Assembly: GCA_010671965.1 (NCBI GenBank)
Contig: JAAHIC010000046.1
Location: forward strand, 1 to 13,501
DNA length: 13,501 nucleotides
Source: Leptolyngbya sp. SIO4C5
Lineage (GTDB): Bacteria > Cyanobacteriota > Cyanobacteriia > Phormidesmidales > Phormidesmidaceae
Direction: 5' to 3'
This document shows, piece after piece, positions 13,201 to 13,501 of this stretch. Positions within the stretch are counted from its first letter, which is position 1; every line of letters starts with the position of its first letter. A program made the position numbers and the translations under genes. Under the pieces are notes generated by a model. That model had not been told where the DNA came from. It ran no database searches and was given only the letters and a program-made list of their open reading frames with translations.

Positions 13201-13501
13201 CCGTACCGCCACATGGCCTTCCACCCCGTTGATAAAAATCGGCAGGGGTTTAAGCCCAGCCGCCTCAAAGCGGCGGATGAGCTGAGGAATGTAAGGCTGC
13301 TGAGTGATGACATGCTTGCGGTAGAGAAGAAGGGCAACGGTGGGAAAGGAGGGAGAGGAGGGTAAAGGGATAGAGGGAGAGACGCGGGGATGCGGGGACG
13401 GCGGAGAAGAGGGGGGAGATAGGGACGGTAGGGGAGATGAGGAAGATAAGGGAGATAGAAGCAGCATCTTATCTACTACGCCCTCTCCGCGTCCCCGCGT
13501 C
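10255..13501 (-). CDS. bchH: Magnesium-chelatase H-subunit family protein (BchH/ChlH-like), 5' end outside window
   Basis: This is the large porphyrin-binding subunit of a class I chelatase, which with an ATPase pair (D and I subunits) inserts Mg into protoporphyrin IX. From the first Met in the window (13467) there are 1070 residues; ChlH proteins are about 1250-1350. The frame stays open to base 13501, so roughly 200 or more N-terminal residues should lie outside. Numbering from that Met, family landmarks are PTVALLLYRKHV (42-53), GFPLVGGPA (126-134), PELDGAI (188-194), HFGMHGTVEWLPG (403-415) and AANNPSESILAKRRGYG (440-456); the C-terminus ends LEGVEV. It is nearer BchH/ChlH than CobN at these sites but diverged from the main cyanobacterial ChlH as I remember it, so it may be a second paralogue. 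The Ser/Pro-rich 41 residues at 13345-13467 are not part of the conserved fold. Cobaltochelatase CobN is the alternative. Confidence 0.8.
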   Translation of the reverse strand, partial: TRGRGEGVVDKMLLLSPLSSSSPLPSLSPPSSPPSPHPRVSPSIPLPSSPSFPTVALLLYRKHVITQQPYIPQLIRRFEAAGLKPLPIFINGVEGHVAVRDWLTTTSEQARRSQGQIETPSLSPEAVRVDAIVSTIGFPLVGGPAGSMEAGRQVEVAKRILAAKNVPYMVAAPLLIQDIHSWTRQGIGGLQSVVLYALPELDGAIDTLPLGGLVGDKIYLVPERCDRLTGRLKKWITLRQKSPAERKVAIILYGFPPGYGATGTAALLNVPKSLLNLLRSLKAQGYNVGDLPQDGEALLQQVKAADEAYPSPDGTHGMTTVPAQQLERWLGYLLTSRVKNQWQSLTETGIRTFGDDYLLGGVQLGNVWIGVQPPLGIAGDPMRLMFERDLTPHPQYAAFYKWLQNDFQADAIVHFGMHGTVEWLPGSPLGNTGYSWSDILLGNLPNLYIYAANNPSESILAKRRGYGVLISHNVPPYGRAELYKELAALRELIQEYREDPQKNALLLDAILKKITDSGLHTDCPLSEAKQLGIEFTPENARLFSKEVLNRYFVQLYEYLQVLENRLFSSGLHVLGEPPSAEILEQYLSAYFGEALPPEVLQAISHHAVKAELTDIQTAAESILKQFYRQAADSFKQQVLRPKICEAFEICDRLLQTPDELTNLLRGLNGEYIPPAPGGDLLRDGPGVLPTGRNIHALDPYRMPSPAAYARGQAIARKLIEQHQAEHDNAYPETVAVMLWGLDAIKTRGESIGILLELVGAEPIKEGTGRIVRYELKPLAELGHPRIDVLANLSGIFRDSFVNILELLDDLFRRAAEADEPVAQNFIRKHALELQAQGVENASARLFSNPAGDYGSLVNDRVVDSSWESSEELGQTWRDRNAFSYGRQDKGQARPEVLKTLLQSTDRIVQEIDSVEYGLTDIQEYYANTGALKQAAEQQRGQRVTASFVESFSKDSTPRKLDDLLRLEYRTKLLNPKWAAAMAEQGSGGAYEISQRMTALIGWAGTTRFQDDWVYDQAAETYAFDAEMAAQLRQANPEAFRNIVGRMLEAQGRGYWQADEEKLQKLQDLYDQADLELEGVEV
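13336..13501. repeat. Purine-rich low-complexity tract bounded by inverted GC-rich repeats
   Basis: The plus strand from about 13336 to 13460 is almost entirely G and A in short GGAGA/GGGAGA words. GACGCGGGGATGCGGGGA (13381-13398) is repeated in inverted orientation at 13484-13501, matching at 16 of 18 positions. GACGCGGGGACGCGG words are familiar from cyanobacterial low-complexity repeats. Unusually, the whole tract is in frame with the chelatase gene and codes for a Ser/Pro-rich linker. Confidence 0.7.

Overview
The window looks like a chromosomal segment of a cyanobacterium. The octamer GCGATCGC (HIP1) recurs throughout, in genes and in spacers. There is a BchH/ChlH-type chelatase subunit, and the intergenic hairpin repeats and purine-rich low-complexity DNA are of a kind common in filamentous cyanobacteria. 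Nothing in the sequence allows a genus to be named. Base composition is patchy: hand counts of 60-base lines run from about 28-30% GC (1141-1200, 7081-7140) to about 63-65% (3181-3240, 6481-6540).

Layout. Positions 1-761 hold no convincing gene, only inverted repeats and a short coding remnant at 26-191. Next come an AT-rich GT-C-like membrane glycosyltransferase (762-2390, +), a small four-helix membrane protein (2387-2797, -; the two 3' ends overlap by 4 bp) and a divergently read MFS transporter (2889-4097, +). A 439-bp spacer follows, with two hairpins and a tiny ORF behind a strong Shine-Dalgarno.

The most interesting part is 4537-10177, which reads as an accessory or conflict island. 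It contains a CHAT protease-STAND NTPase-TPR protein whose near-identical 120-bp TPR repeats carry a one-base frameshift (near 7708), a DUF4926 protein (8370-8609), an unrecognised two-helix membrane protein (8732-9160, -), and a single-chain fusion of an MntA-type nucleotidyltransferase and a HepT-type HEPN RNase (9437-10177). Three copies of a 64-bp hairpin element (15-bp stem, 34-nt loop, with paired base changes in the stem) punctuate these genes. A 237-bp MITE-like element with perfect 15-bp terminal inverted repeats and a 6-bp target duplication sits directly before the DUF4926 ribosome binding site.

From 10255 to the right edge (- strand) runs a chelatase H-subunit gene. It is open to the window edge, so its 5' end is missing. 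Its visible N-terminal part is a Ser/Pro-rich stretch encoded by low-complexity DNA bounded by inverted GC-rich repeats.

How the genes may work together is inference. The CHAT-STAND-TPR protein would sense an invader or stress signal through its TPRs and unleash a protease. The MntA-HepT fusion is a self-contained toxin-antitoxin. The hairpin and MITE-like elements show that the island has been a repeated target of small mobile or structured DNA. No operon links these genes clearly; most are separated by repeats or read in opposite directions.
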